64,000 bases of DNA. Source: Cloacibacillus sp. (GTDB lineage Bacteria; Synergistota; Synergistia; Synergistales; Synergistaceae). Below the pieces are notes generated by a model, which searched no databases, was not told where the DNA came from, and saw only the letters and a program-made list of their open reading frames with translations. The position numbers were made by a program, and so were the translations under genes. The DNA lies in NCBI GenBank assembly GCA_036655895.1, contig JAVVPF010000016.1, forward strand, positions 1-64,000, in the 5' to 3' direction. Below are positions 46,226 through 55,855 of the stretch, one piece after another (positions within the stretch are counted from its first letter, which is position 1; each line of letters begins with the position of its first letter).

Positions 46226-46266
46226 CCGCAAGTCAGCCGCAACGTTACGTTGCGGCTGACTTGCGG
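46226..46266 (-). terminator. Strong hairpin terminator after rnpB
   Basis: A perfect 19-bp stem beginning CCGCAAGTCAGCCG closes a 3-nt loop immediately downstream of the RNase P RNA 3' end. The following tail is only TTTAAGG, so termination may rely on the stem strength. Confidence 0.65.
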
Positions 46267-46267
46267 T

Positions 46268-46618
46268 CGGAGCACTCAGTAAGCCGGGTTTTGTAAGGAG
46301 CTTGCGCTCCCTCCGGTCATTTATCTAACCCTGCCTTTGCAGACAGGAATGAGCGGTCGTACCCGGAAGTCGGCGGGCCGCCTCATCCTTCCCTATTCGA
46401 CCTTGCTCCGGATGGGGTTTGCCAGGCACGCGGGTTCCCCTCGCGTCCGGTGGGCTCTTACCCCGCCTTTTCACCCTTGCCGCGCACGCGCGGCGGTTTG
46501 CTTTTCTGCGGCACTTTCCCTGGGTTCGCACCCGCAGGAATTTCTCCTGCATCCTGCCCTTTGGAGCCCGGACTTTCCTCTCGCGTTTAACGCCAGCGAC
46601 CGGATCGAGTACTCCGAA
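46268..46618 (-). ncRNA. rnpB: RNase P RNA, bacterial type A
   Basis: This is the catalytic RNA that matures tRNA 5' ends. The minus strand contains the universal core GAGGAAAGTCCGGGCTCC near its 5' end and ends with ACAAAACCCGGCTTACTGAG. The termini pair as helix P1 (10 bp: 46607-46616 with 46268-46277, one G-U). The length of about 350 nt is normal. The exact ends are inferred from P1 and the promoter position. Confidence 0.95.
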
Positions 46619-46623
46619 CGGAC

Positions 46624-46629
46624 ATTATA
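46624..46629 (-). promoter_or_regulatory. -10 element of the rnpB promoter
   Basis: A consensus TATAAT on the minus strand lies 7 nt before the predicted rnpB 5' end. The -35 region falls inside the V-ATPase terminator stem (TGCCTT) and is weak. Confidence 0.55.
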
Positions 46630-46643
46630 ACACAGCTTAAAAT

Positions 46644-46683
46644 AAAAAGGCAGTGCGTCCATTTGCGGGAACGCGCTGCCTTT
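46644..46683 (-). terminator. Terminator of the V-ATPase operon
   Basis: The stem AAAGGCAG-C-GCGT pairs with ACGC-A-CTGCCTTT (one mismatch) around a 12-nt loop, followed by TTTATTTT. It lies 22 nt after the subunit D stop and directly precedes rnpB. Confidence 0.85.
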
Positions 46684-46705
46684 GTCATTGTTTCGTCTTT
46701 TGCCT

Positions 46706-47332
46706 TTAGTGGTTTCTGACTATTTCCTTTATGACCATGAGCCTGCTGAGCGTGGAACGTTCCATTTCGTCCAGCTTCATCGTGATCGAACGTATGGCCT
46801 CCGTGAACGAAGGTATCATGACGTGTTCGAGCGCGTTGACGCGGCGGCGGGTGCGTTCTATTTCAAGGGCCATAGCGCGTATCGCCTTTTCGGCGGCGGC
46901 CAGACGAACCAGCTTCGGCATGACTTTGAGAAATTTCTCAAGCGCTACGTCGAGGCTTCCGGGAGAGGTAGCGAGTCCGTAGTTGAGCTCCGCGTGAAGC
47001 TCGGGAAGCTCGTACTTCGGCACTCTTACGCTCATTACGTTTTTGTGCTCCACCTCTACTCTTAGGTCTCCGCCTGATGCCATGAGCGTTTGCTCAAGCA
47101 TCTGCGGAAGCGTCTGCGCCCGCGCCATAAGGAATCCGCCATAGCAGTCGCCAAGCTCCCGCTCCACCTCGCGGCGGAGGTCGTAGACGGAACGCGCGCG
47201 TTCGAGAAATTCTTTTACAAGCGCGTCCTGCTTGTCCTTCAGAAGTTTATGGCCCCTCTTCGCGGTGACAAGCTGTCTTTTGAGCTTCGAGAGCTCCATT
47301 CTGTTGGGGTTGACATTAAGCGCCTTTGCCAT
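46706..47332 (-). CDS. atpD: V-type ATP synthase subunit D
   Basis: Subunit D forms the central rotor shaft inside the A3B3 head. The 208-residue protein opens with the family signature NVNPNRMELSKLKRQL and is made of two long helices, with the C-terminal helix EIERTRRRVNALEHVMIP. It is the last gene of the operon, 16 nt after subunit B. NtpD is the Enterococcus name. Confidence 0.95.
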   Translation of the reverse strand: MAKALNVNPNRMELSKLKRQLVTAKRGHKLLKDKQDALVKEFLERARSVYDLRREVERELGDCYGGFLMARAQTLPQMLEQTLMASGGDLRVEVEHKNVMSVRVPKYELPELHAELNYGLATSPGSLDVALEKFLKVMPKLVRLAAAEKAIRAMALEIERTRRRVNALEHVMIPSFTEAIRSITMKLDEMERSTLSRLMVIKEIVRNH

Positions 47333-47348
47333 CAGAGGTCACCCCTTC

Positions 47349-48767
47349 CTACGGCCGTGCCAGCTGTTCGAGATCCTCTTTTGCCGCCTCTAGCGGTTTC
47401 AGGTACTTCTCTATGTACTCGTCTCTTACGCGCTTTAGTTCGCGGACGGGAACGATCGTGAGAAGCTCCCATCCAAGAAGAAGAGTATCTTCGATGGTGC
47501 GGTTTTCGTATTCGCCCTGACGGACATAGCGGTCTTCAAACTGATCCGCGAACTTTGCGAAGGCCTTGTCTTCATCTGAGAGCGCGCCTTCGCCGAGAAT
47601 GACGGAGAGCTCTTTGGCCTCTTTACCGCGCGAGTAGGCGGCGAAGAGCTGGTTCATGAGGTCCGCGTGATCTTCGCGCGTCTTGCCTTTGCCGATACCC
47701 TTGTCTTTGAGCCTTGAGAGCGACGGCATGACGTCGACCGGCGGGTAGATGCCCTTGCGGTGCAGCGCGCGCGAAAGGATTATCTGTCCCTCCGTTATAT
47801 ATCCGGTAAGGTCGGGGATAGGGTGGGTCTTGTCGTCTTCGGGCATCGTCAGTATCGGTATCTGGGTGATCGAGCCTTTTTTGCCGCGAAGGCGTCCGGC
47901 GCGCTCGTACATCGTAGCGAGGTCGGTGTAGAGGTAGCCTGGGTAGCCGCGGCGTCCGGGGACTTCCTTACGCGCGGCGGAGATCTCGCGAAGAGCTTCG
48001 CTGTAGTTTGTAAGGTCGGTCATTATGACAAGGACGTGCATACCCTGTTCAAACGCGAGATATTCAGCCGCCGTCAGAGCAAGCCGCGGCGTGGAGATAC
48101 GTTCGATCGCAGGGTCGTCCGCGAGGTTGACGTACATGACGGTACGTTCGAGAGCGCCCGTCTTGCGGAAGTCTTCCATAAAGAAGGAGGCTTCTTCAAA
48201 CGTGATGCCCATCGCGGCAAACACGACGGCGAAGTCGGAATGTCCGCTGATGACGGTCGCCTGACGCGCTATCTGCGCCGCCATTTTATTGTGGGGCATA
48301 CCGCTTCCAGAGAAGATGGGGAGCTTCTGGCCGCGGACTAGAGGGTTCATGCCGTCGATGGTGGAGATGCCCGTCTGTATAAATTCCGACGGGAAGTCAC
48401 GCGAGAAGGGGTTCATCGGGTTTCCGTTGACGTCAAGGTAGGCGTCGGGAATGATGGCAGGTCCTCCGTCTATTGGGTCGCCGCGTCCGTTGAAGATGCG
48501 TCCGAGCATGTTTTTTGAGACTGGCAGCTTCAAAACGTCGCCAAGGAAACGCACCTGCGTCGAGTTTACGTCGATGCCGCTGCTTCCTTCGTAGACCTGT
48601 ACGAGCGCCCTGTCCTTGTCTATTTCAAGAACGCGTCCGCGGCGGTGTTCGCCGTCGGCGAGCGTGATCTCGGCCAGTTCGTCAAAGCTGACGTCCCTGA
48701 CCTTATTGACCATCATAAGCGGGCCCGACAGGTTGGTAATCGTTCTATATTCCTCAGGCAACCTCAT
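47349..48767 (-). CDS. atpB: V-type ATP synthase subunit B
   Basis: Subunit B is the non-catalytic head subunit. The 472-residue protein (from the ATG at 48767, 8 nt after GGGAGG) begins [18 protein letters not shown] and has [16 protein letters not shown], where the catalytic P-loop lysine motif is replaced as expected for B. The conserved [19 protein letters not shown] stretch is present. It overlaps subunit A by 14 nt. A frame open to 48788 would add seven unlikely residues. Confidence 0.97.
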   Translation of the reverse strand: MRLPEEYRTITNLSGPLMMVNKVRDVSFDELAEITLADGEHRRGRVLEIDKDRALVQVYEGSSGIDVNSTQVRFLGDVLKLPVSKNMLGRIFNGRGDPIDGGPAIIPDAYLDVNGNPMNPFSRDFPSEFIQTGISTIDGMNPLVRGQKLPIFSGSGMPHNKMAAQIARQATVISGHSDFAVVFAAMGITFEEASFFMEDFRKTGALERTVMYVNLADDPAIERISTPRLALTAAEYLAFEQGMHVLVIMTDLTNYSEALREISAARKEVPGRRGYPGYLYTDLATMYERAGRLRGKKGSITQIPILTMPEDDKTHPIPDLTGYITEGQIILSRALHRKGIYPPVDVMPSLSRLKDKGIGKGKTREDHADLMNQLFAAYSRGKEAKELSVILGEGALSDEDKAFAKFADQFEDRYVRQGEYENRTIEDTLLLGWELLTIVPVRELKRVRDEYIEKYLKPLEAAKEDLEQLARP

Positions 48768-50553
48768 CGTGCTCACCTCCCATTGCAAGCAGTTTGCCGA
48801 ATTCGGCTTTTATCTTTGTATCAAGTTCGTCGAGTTTGAAGATGTCGCCCTCTTCGACGTAGCGCATACGCGAAATCTCTTCGCGGACCGGCAGGTCGAA
48901 TACGGAGCGGAGCGTGCCGCCGCGCTGCAGCACCTGCATCCCCAGTTCATGGAACGAAAGGATGTTGCGCAGCATTTTGAACTGCTTGTCCATCGAGGCG
49001 TAGGTGTCTATCTCATGGAAAGAGTTCTGATGCAGGAAGTCCTCACGAATGGACTTTGAGGTTTCAAGCACCATGCGTTCGTCCTTTGAGAGCGCGTCGA
49101 CGCCAACGAGGCGGACGATCTCTTTGAGCTTGTCTTCGTCTTCAAGCAGAGCCATTGCCTGCGTGCGGAAGACGCTCCACTCTCCGTCGTAGAAGCCGTC
49201 CCAGTATTCTCCGAGCTTCTGAGCGTAGAGAGAATAGCTGTTGAGCCAGTTGATGGCCGGGAAGTGGCGCTGATAGGCAAGCTGCGCGTCGAGGCCCCAG
49301 AAGACCTTCGTAACGCGGAGCGTGTTCTGCGTGACAGGCTCGGAAAGGTCGCCGCCGGGAGGCGAGACGGCTCCGATGACAGAAACGGCGCCTTCGCGTC
49401 CGTCTTTGCCAAAGCAGATGGCGCGTCCGGCTCTTTCATAGAAGGAGGCAAGACGTGTGCCGAGGTAGGCGGGATAGCCCTCTTCACCGGGCATTTCTTC
49501 AAGTCGGCCCGACATTTCGCGCAGAGCCTCGGCCCAGCGTGAGGTGGAGTCGGCCATAAGGGCGACCGAGTATCCCATGTCGCGGAAATATTCCGCTATC
49601 GTGATGCCGGTGTAGATAGAGGCTTCGCGCGCGGCGACCGGCATGTTTGAAGTGTTCGCTATAAGCAGCGTCCTCTTCATAAGCGGCTGGCCGGAGCGCG
49701 GGTCTTCGAGTTCCGGGAATTCAAGAAGAACGTCCGTCATCTCGTTTCCGCGTTCGCCGCAGCCGATGTAAACGACTATTTCAGCGTCGGCCCACTTCGC
49801 GAGCTGGTGCTGGATGACCGTCTTTCCAGAGCCGAACGGCCCGGGAACGCAGGCGGTGCCGCCGCGTGCTATCGGGAAGAAGGTGTCTACCACGCGCTGC
49901 CCTGTTACGAGCGGAACCTCCGGCGGCAGGCGTTTTACGACGGGGCGCGGCTTACGAACGGGCCAGCGCTGGAGCAGAGAGATCTGGTGCTCGCGGCCTT
50001 TTTCGTCGACCACGACGGCTACAGTCTCTTCGACCGTGAACTCGCCTGATTTGATTTCTTTTATCTTCCCCTTGACGCGATGGGGAACCATTATCTTATG
50101 CTCGACAAGCACCGTCTCTTTTACAGAACCGATGATGTCTCCGGGCGCCACCTCGTCGCCCTCTTTGAGCCATGACTCAAAGGGCCACTTTCTTGTGCGG
50201 CTGACGGCGGGAACGCTGATGCCCCTCAATATATAGGGGCTTTGCGCCTTTTCTTCGATAGCTTCAAGCGGACGCTGGATGCCGTCGAAGAACTCTTCGA
50301 TGAGTCCGGGCGCGAGCTCCACGCTCAAAGGTTCGCCCGTGCTTACGACAGGCTCGCCGGGGGCAAGGCCTGATGTCTCTTCATATACCTGAATAGAGGC
50401 TTTGTCCTCTTTCAGTTCGATTATTTCTCCGATAAGCCCCGCGTTGCCTATTTTAACGACATCGAACATGCAGGCGCCAGCCATTCCGCCGGCAATTACC
50501 AGCGGGCCGGAAATTTTTTCGATGTACCCAGTAACGGCGTTGGGTGTAGTCAA
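48754..50553 (-). CDS. atpA: V-type ATP synthase catalytic subunit A
   Basis: Subunit A hydrolyses or makes ATP. The 599-residue protein has the Walker A motif GPFGSGKT (238-245) and the A-type bulge region ([13 protein letters not shown]). It also shows [11 protein letters not shown] and [19 protein letters not shown]. The start is TTG at 50553, 8 nt after GGAGG. It lies between subunits F and B in the usual order. Confidence 0.97.
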   Translation of the reverse strand: MTTPNAVTGYIEKISGPLVIAGGMAGACMFDVVKIGNAGLIGEIIELKEDKASIQVYEETSGLAPGEPVVSTGEPLSVELAPGLIEEFFDGIQRPLEAIEEKAQSPYILRGISVPAVSRTRKWPFESWLKEGDEVAPGDIIGSVKETVLVEHKIMVPHRVKGKIKEIKSGEFTVEETVAVVVDEKGREHQISLLQRWPVRKPRPVVKRLPPEVPLVTGQRVVDTFFPIARGGTACVPGPFGSGKTVIQHQLAKWADAEIVVYIGCGERGNEMTDVLLEFPELEDPRSGQPLMKRTLLIANTSNMPVAAREASIYTGITIAEYFRDMGYSVALMADSTSRWAEALREMSGRLEEMPGEEGYPAYLGTRLASFYERAGRAICFGKDGREGAVSVIGAVSPPGGDLSEPVTQNTLRVTKVFWGLDAQLAYQRHFPAINWLNSYSLYAQKLGEYWDGFYDGEWSVFRTQAMALLEDEDKLKEIVRLVGVDALSKDERMVLETSKSIREDFLHQNSFHEIDTYASMDKQFKMLRNILSFHELGMQVLQRGGTLRSVFDLPVREEISRMRYVEEGDIFKLDELDTKIKAEFGKLLAMGGEHDEVA

Positions 50554-50576
50554 TTACATCGCCTCCATCATTTTCA

Positions 50577-50918
50577 TCATTTATCACCAAATATATCCAT
50601 ACCCACCGCGCGTTCGACATTGCGGCGTATTGATTCGATACCGATCTCCAGGGAGCCCCTCTGGTTCGGGACCGGGATGATGCTGAGATCCGAATTTTCG
50701 TTTATCTCGTCCACCGTATCCCTGAATCTCTCAAAAAGCTCCTCTTCAAGAAAGAGCGCCGCGTAGCCTGAGCGGGAAAATTTTTGCAGCGCAAAGCCGG
50801 TGCTGTCATAATTTTCCTCGGTGACCACCACCACATCAAGCCCAATAGCCTTAAAGGGCAGGATGCTTTCGTAGCTGCCGACGGCCGCCATCGGGGCCTT
50901 GTGTTTAGACGTAGACAT
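50577..50918 (-). CDS. atpF: V-type ATP synthase subunit F
   Basis: Subunit F (NtpG) binds subunit D in the central stalk. The 113-residue protein has a Rossmann-like fold, with a GSYESILPFKAIGLDV start and AALFLEEELFERF, as in the family. An AAGGAGG site lies 10 nt before the ATG, and the start overlaps subunit C by 14 nt. An internal ATG (50891) is a less likely start. Confidence 0.92.
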   Translation of the reverse strand: MSTSKHKAPMAAVGSYESILPFKAIGLDVVVVTEENYDSTGFALQKFSRSGYAALFLEEELFERFRDTVDEINENSDLSIIPVPNQRGSLEIGIESIRRNVERAVGMDIFGDK

Positions 50919-51921
50919 GGCGCAGGAGCCTCCTTACCAGATCTTTGTCTTTTTTGTTAGATTTGGAGACAACGATCATGCGGATATTCTTGACCTCAAG
51001 CTCTTTCGCCCACAGGTACGCAATAACGTTCCCCGGAGCGTCGGGGCTGTATTTGCTCTTTGACACTGAATCGAGATAGAAATCGTCAAGGTCTCTTTCA
51101 AGATCCATTATCACGTCCGCAAATCCGGCGCCCGCGTCTATAGAGCCCAGAAGCTGAGAGAAGTCCGAAAATTCCAGTATTCTAGCCCATGTTTCAAATG
51201 GCTCTGAAATCAACGGCACCAGTATGTTTAAGTCTATTCTGCCGCCATCATTCATGAAGGGCCAGGCGCGTCCGGCGTCGAAGCCGAACCTTTTGAGCCT
51301 GAGGAGCGAGCGGATGTTTTCCCCGTCCGTCCTAGTGCGCACCCAGCCTAGTATCTCCGGCATATTGAGAGACTCCGCCTCTTTCAACATAACATCGTAC
51401 ATCTGCCTGTCCATGAGCCTTTCGGTCTCCAGGACGTCCTTGCTCTGCTCCCATATCGAGACGCACTTTGGATACAGAGTGTTTAGGCCGAACGGCAGAA
51501 GCTGATAATCTTCAGCCTCAATGTCTGCGATGAGCCTGTCAACCGGGTACGAGGCAAGCGATGTCAGAAGATCCCATCTCTTTTTGCCCCCGTTCCTTAC
51601 GTTGAAATAGCTCTTCAGCATCACCTTCGCGTTGCTGAAATCGTACGGCAGACGCAGAAGGCTGATCAGCTCTTTGTTCGGGACAAACGAATCCAGCTCT
51701 TCATAAGTATCATGCAGCGCCGTTTCGAGTATCTTGTCAAAAGCGGTGTCGCCGGAGACTGATGTCAGCACTGACGCATAAGATGTCTCCCCGAGTATCT
51801 TGAGGACGGAGGCCGTATCATCGGCATCCAGCAGCCTTGCGAAGGCCGCGGCATCAAGAAGGCGCAGTTCCATGGCGCGGATTCGAGCCACGGCATAACC
51901 ATAAGCCTCCTTACTTGACAT
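50905..51921 (-). CDS. atpC: V-type ATP synthase subunit C
   Basis: Subunit C (V1/Vo connector, the V-ATPase d-type subunit) links the central stalk to the membrane ring. The 338-residue, mostly helical protein opens with YGYAVARIRAMELRLLD, has NAKVMLKSYFNVRNGG, and ends with the typical EVKNIRMIVVSKSN. It lies between E and F as in other NtpC operons. Confidence 0.92.
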   Translation of the reverse strand: MSSKEAYGYAVARIRAMELRLLDAAAFARLLDADDTASVLKILGETSYASVLTSVSGDTAFDKILETALHDTYEELDSFVPNKELISLLRLPYDFSNAKVMLKSYFNVRNGGKKRWDLLTSLASYPVDRLIADIEAEDYQLLPFGLNTLYPKCVSIWEQSKDVLETERLMDRQMYDVMLKEAESLNMPEILGWVRTRTDGENIRSLLRLKRFGFDAGRAWPFMNDGGRIDLNILVPLISEPFETWARILEFSDFSQLLGSIDAGAGFADVIMDLERDLDDFYLDSVSKSKYSPDAPGNVIAYLWAKELEVKNIRMIVVSKSNKKDKDLVRRLLRHVYV

Positions 51922-51937
51922 CAGACCACCTCCTTCA

Positions 51938-52522
51938 TCATTCTGACGGGAACAAACGCTTTACAACGTCAGATTCCTGTTTTTCCTGCTGTACGGTGAG
52001 CAGCATTTCCCATGAGCAGTTGACGCTTATCTTGTCTTTTGAGAGGATGAAGCCGCCTTCTATCTCCGCGGGCTCCTCCGCCAGCTCCAGGTTCGTGCCG
52101 TGCTGTTCGTTGTAGACGCGCAGCCACTCGCCGTCCAGATACTTTTCATCCTTTGCGACGGAGACCTTTTCATCCTTTGAGGAGACCGCCTCGTCGAGAA
52201 GGCGCGCGCAGAAATCGAGATATTCTTCTTTAGGAAGGACCTTCATCATTGCAAGCGTCTTTTTATAGACGTCTTCAATGAGATCTCTCTTCGCGCGCAG
52301 GCTCATCTTTTCAACGTCAAGATGCGCCACTATTTCCCTGCGCCTGATTATTTCGGGACGCTCAGCGTCAAAACGGGCGTCAAAACCTGCCTTTATCTCA
52401 TCGCACTCCTGACCGGCCTTTTGTGTGATGAGCTCCACCTGTCCTTTAGCCTTTGAGAGAACCTCATCAGCCTCTTTCTGAGCATCATTTTTTATTTTTT
52501 CTGTGATCTGGGCTAAAGACAT
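51938..52522 (-). CDS. atpE: V-type ATP synthase subunit E
   Basis: Subunit E is part of the peripheral stator stalk with the H/G-type subunit. The 194-residue protein has a long N-terminal coiled coil (ITEKIKNDAQKEADEVLSKA) and a globular C-terminal half (GGFILSKDKISVNCSWEMLL) that contacts the head. It lies between K and C. Confidence 0.92.
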   Translation of the reverse strand: MSLAQITEKIKNDAQKEADEVLSKAKGQVELITQKAGQECDEIKAGFDARFDAERPEIIRRREIVAHLDVEKMSLRAKRDLIEDVYKKTLAMMKVLPKEEYLDFCARLLDEAVSSKDEKVSVAKDEKYLDGEWLRVYNEQHGTNLELAEEPAEIEGGFILSKDKISVNCSWEMLLTVQQEKQESDVVKRLFPSE

Positions 52523-52540
52523 AATTTCACGTCTTCTCGG

Positions 52541-53041
52541 TTACAGCTTGATTCCGTTGAGCATCAGGATACTGACGAGAAGCCCAAAGACGGCGTAAGT
52601 TTCGCACATGGCCGGAAGGATGACCGCCTTGCCTATCTGTTCGGGACGCTTTGCAATCATAAGGATGGACGCGGCCGAGGACTTTCCCTGCCAAATGGCG
52701 GAATAAAAGCCTGAAATCGCTATCGGGAGACAGGCAAAGCAGATGCCCAGCCCCTGCCATACGGTAAGCACCGCGCCGCCGGCTCCAAGAAGGCCGGCCT
52801 TCTGCATGGCGAGAACCGCGACGAGCAGTCCGTAGATGCCCTGTGTGCCCGGGAGCGCGAGAAGCACGAGCGCGTAGCCGAATTTCTTTGGATCCTCTGT
52901 CATGACGCCTGCGGCCGCTTCATTGGCTATGCCTATGCCCCACGCCGAGCCTGAACCTGCAAAGCCCACAGCGAGAGCGCCTCCAAGTATTACAAGCATC
53001 TGTCCAAGCTGTTCTGTCATTGTTGCGATTATTGTTTCCAT
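52541..53041 (-). CDS. atpK: V-type ATP synthase membrane-ring subunit K, Na+-type ligand set
   Basis: K subunits form the rotor ring that carries the coupling ion. The 166-residue protein is a fused double hairpin with four membrane helices. All residues matching the Enterococcus hirae NtpK Na+ site are present: L63, T66 and Q67 in ALPGTQG, Q118 in AIWQGK and E147 in CETYAVFG. Only the second hairpin has the ion-binding carboxylate, as in NtpK. I therefore predict Na+ coupling. It lies between subunits I and E. Confidence 0.95.
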   Translation of the reverse strand: METIIATMTEQLGQMLVILGGALAVGFAGSGSAWGIGIANEAAAGVMTEDPKKFGYALVLLALPGTQGIYGLLVAVLAMQKAGLLGAGGAVLTVWQGLGICFACLPIAISGFYSAIWQGKSSAASILMIAKRPEQIGKAVILPAMCETYAVFGLLVSILMLNGIKL

Positions 53042-53082
53042 TATGAACTTTACCTCCTTGAATGAATGATCCTAATATTTTG

Positions 53083-55098
53083 TTAGTTTACAGACGAATC
53101 TTCCTGTATCCGCGAATACTGCGCGGCGTTGCGAAGCGGCGTGAAATCCTTGCCCGCTGCGTTGTAGAACTTGCCGAAGAACTCGACATACTGGAGCCTC
53201 AGCGAATGTATGAACGCGCCTAAGAGGTTCACCATGATGCTGAAAAGATGTCCCAGCACGAAAATCAGTATCGCGCAGGGGATGCCGACATAAGGCGCAG
53301 ACGACACGAGGTTCGCCAGAAGGTTGATGACCATGCCCACTGCGGCGGAGCCGAGTCCGAGCGCCAGAAGGCGGCTGTAGCTGAGCACGTCTCCCAGAAA
53401 GCCCGTAACGTTGTAAAGGCTGAGGACGCCGGAGAAGAGCTTCGCTCCAATACCCTGCTTTTCCCTGCCCTGAGTGGCTACGAGAAGAAGAGCGCCCGCG
53501 CCCGCAATAAGCTTCGACGGCATCGCAAGAGAGGCTGGGATGCTCCCAGTCATAGCGCAGCCCATAAGCACAAGCCCGCAGAGGAAGATTATCCATCCGC
53601 CCTGATCGGAAACGGCCGCCATCTTGTCGCCCGCCTTCCAGTTGTCCTTAAAGGCGATGAGCAGCCCGAAAATGACCTGGATGAAGCCCAGCGCAAGCGA
53701 GATCATAAGCAGCGTTATCGGGTCGTTCATCGGGTCGAGCTTCTGCATACTCTTAAAGAACGGAGCCACGCCGCTAAGGAACGGGAAAGCCGTCACCGCG
53801 TCTCCAAACCATGAGCCCGTCAGCGCGCCGAATATGACCGACATCAGCATACCGACCGTCATCATTATGAAAAACTTGCGCAGAGTCGGCGAAAGCTGAT
53901 GCTTGACGAGCAGATAGCCCAGAATGCCCGCGACGAGCAGACCGTAGCCCGCGTCTCCGAAACACATGCCCAGGAAGACGAAGAAGAACGGCGCCATAAG
54001 CGACGTCGGATCCACCTTGCCGTAAGTGGGCGTGCCGTACATTATCGTAAGCGGTTCAAGGCACGACGACCACGGTTTGTTCTTTAGCAGCGTCGGGGGA
54101 AGCTCTCCCTCCTCGGGCGCCACCTCCGCAAACTCCGTGAAAGCGTCGTAGTCGTGAACGACCGCCTCGACCTTTTTCCAAAGCTCCTTGGGCGCCCAGA
54201 ACTCCCAAATGAGGACGTCCTCGGTAGGAACTCCAGTCTCCATCGCTTCAAGCCTGTCGCGCAGAATAAGCCAGTAGTCGCCGTAATTGCGCGCCATAAC
54301 AAGCCCTTCGTCGGCGGAAGCCTCCAGCTCCTTGACGCAGACGGCCTCGCGGCTCTCGCACTCGCCTATTTTTTCAGCGAGGCGTTCTTTTTCCACCGAG
54401 GCTGTCTTCGCAAAATCCTTCGGAACCTCTATGCGCGCCGCTCCGAAGTCCGCGGCTATCGCCTGGACGCTTTCAAAACTTGGCTTTTCATAGAGAACTG
54501 CGAAGGTTTCGTTTGGATCTTTTTCCGAACCGGAAAGCTCCTGAAACTCCACAAGATCGCCCAAGTCCTTTGTGATGCGCGCGGCCATCGCCGGCGCATA
54601 GACCTTAGGCACAGAATAGACGGCGCCAGCTATCATATCCGTTCCCGTGGTGAAGAACTCAAGCGGATACTTTATGCTCTCAAAAAGCAAAATCTGGGCA
54701 AGCAGCCCCCTGAGGCGGGAAAGCTCCGCGCGCGTCTCGGTGAGACGTCTTTCGACATCTCTTATGTAAGTTGTAAATTCTTTGAATTTTATTTCGTTGA
54801 CCTGCGCCGCAAGCTGATCAAAGCTTTGAGTCGGGACCTCTCCCAGCATCTTCGCAAGCGAACCCTCTTTTTTTGATTCGTAGGGTTCAAGCAGACGCTG
54901 GATAAATTTTGTGTCGCCGATCAGCTCGTCAACATGATGACGTTTTTCACGCAGGCGGAACATAGCGCCGCCATGTTCCCTGTCGCCGTCCCTGTAGATG
55001 AACTCGCAGCAGCCTAAAGCCTGAAGCTTTGCCGCCAGCTCGTCCGCCACAGATTTGTGAACGGCTATACGCGCCTTACACATCTCGGCGAGAGCCAT
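53083..55098 (-). CDS. atpI: V-type ATP synthase subunit I
   Basis: Subunit I (a-type) holds the stator and the ion half-channels. The 671-residue protein has a cytoplasmic coiled-coil half (1-about 330) and a C-terminal half with about seven to eight membrane helices. Conserved pieces include GTPTYGKVDPTSLMAPFFFVF, FGDAGYGLL, LSYSRLLALGLGSAA with the essential-type arginine, and LGHLFSIMVNLLGAFIHSLRLQYVEFF. It overlaps the H subunit by 23 nt. Confidence 0.95.
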   Translation of the reverse strand: MALAEMCKARIAVHKSVADELAAKLQALGCCEFIYRDGDREHGGAMFRLREKRHHVDELIGDTKFIQRLLEPYESKKEGSLAKMLGEVPTQSFDQLAAQVNEIKFKEFTTYIRDVERRLTETRAELSRLRGLLAQILLFESIKYPLEFFTTGTDMIAGAVYSVPKVYAPAMAARITKDLGDLVEFQELSGSEKDPNETFAVLYEKPSFESVQAIAADFGAARIEVPKDFAKTASVEKERLAEKIGECESREAVCVKELEASADEGLVMARNYGDYWLILRDRLEAMETGVPTEDVLIWEFWAPKELWKKVEAVVHDYDAFTEFAEVAPEEGELPPTLLKNKPWSSCLEPLTIMYGTPTYGKVDPTSLMAPFFFVFLGMCFGDAGYGLLVAGILGYLLVKHQLSPTLRKFFIMMTVGMLMSVIFGALTGSWFGDAVTAFPFLSGVAPFFKSMQKLDPMNDPITLLMISLALGFIQVIFGLLIAFKDNWKAGDKMAAVSDQGGWIIFLCGLVLMGCAMTGSIPASLAMPSKLIAGAGALLLVATQGREKQGIGAKLFSGVLSLYNVTGFLGDVLSYSRLLALGLGSAAVGMVINLLANLVSSAPYVGIPCAILIFVLGHLFSIMVNLLGAFIHSLRLQYVEFFGKFYNAAGKDFTPLRNAAQYSRIQEDSSVN

Positions 55099-55420
55099 AA
55101 GCCGCCATCACCTCTCTAACCAGCCATTTTGCTACTGCTTCCGTTTCATTTTTCTTCTTTTCGTAGAACGCTTTCGCGTCGGTCTCACCGCGAGCCGTAA
55201 TAACCTGAGCTTTTTCTTCGGCCTCTTTGTCCGCCGCGGCAACTTTCTCGCGCCACTGTCTGTGACATTGCTGTTTTGTGCTTTTGACAGACTGCTCCGC
55301 GTTTGCATGAGCGGCAGCCACCGACTTTGCAGCCTCCGATTTTGCGTTGGATACTATACTCTTTGCAAGAGCCTCTTGATCTCTGATCTCCTGTGCCAGA
55401 TTCTCTGCCAACAAGATCAC
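55076..55420 (-). CDS. V-type ATP synthase peripheral-stalk subunit (H/G type)
   Basis: The 114-residue protein is almost entirely alpha-helical, rich in Ala, Glu and Lys (EAAKSVAAAHANAEQSVKS), and predicted to form a right-handed-type coiled coil with subunit E. This matches NtpF/subunit H of bacterial V-ATPases, which is poorly conserved. It is the first gene of the operon and overlaps subunit I. The start at 55420 follows GGAGGGGAGGTGATC. Confidence 0.85.
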   Translation of the reverse strand: MILLAENLAQEIRDQEALAKSIVSNAKSEAAKSVAAAHANAEQSVKSTKQQCHRQWREKVAAADKEAEEKAQVITARGETDAKAFYEKKKNETEAVAKWLVREVMAAYGSRRDV

Positions 55421-55461
55421 CTCCCCTCCATAATCATAGGGTTACCCATAATACAAAATAG

Positions 55462-55490
55462 ATTTTACCTTTATCTTTAAATTGCGTCAA
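55462..55490 (-). promoter_or_regulatory. Sigma70 promoter of the V-ATPase operon
   Basis: On the minus strand TTGACG (5/6) and TAAAAT (5/6) are separated by exactly 17 bp. The predicted start lies about 35 nt upstream of the first gene. Confidence 0.8.
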
Positions 55491-55855
55491 TTTTCACACA
55501 TTAGGCATAAATGGCGCTGAATAGTTTATTAGAACTATTTAAAAACCTTTTCAGGCTGTTATATCGTCAAAAACATAAAAAAATAATGTATAACAAATCT
55601 CACGGCAAAATTGCAAAAATTCGCCGATTCCAGCGCGTATATTGTTTTTGCTTAAAGAAAGAGGCCTTATTTCTGCTAAGGCCTCTTTTTTATATGTATT
55701 GATTTATGTTGTCATTTCCGTGGAGATTATAAAAATTACGCAGTATGCCCCTTATAAATTGATGGATTTTTAAATTTAAGGGGCAACTTCTTCGTTGATG
55801 CAAAAGATGGGGGCAAAGAGTTTATTTATTCTTTCGCACAAAGTTGACGCGGCAT
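55491..55855. other. Intergenic region upstream of the V-ATPase promoter
   Basis: No gene is recognisable. It holds a strong hairpin with a T-run on the plus strand (55659-55691) and a second hairpin with an internal bulge (55747-55784, GCCCCTTA arm). Both lie downstream of addA on the minus strand and may end that operon. Confidence 0.55.
55659..55691. terminator. Terminator hairpin, best U-run on plus strand
   Basis: GAGGCCTTA and TAAGGCCTC form a perfect stem, extended by A-T pairs, around a 7-nt loop. Six or more T follow on the plus strand; the minus strand has TTTCTTT. It could end addA transcription or an unannotated plus-strand transcript. Confidence 0.65.

Noticed and set aside
55511-55702. 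Plus-strand frame of 63 codons upstream of the V-ATPase operon
   Set aside because: It contains the terminator hairpin, is AT-rich and has no ribosome site.
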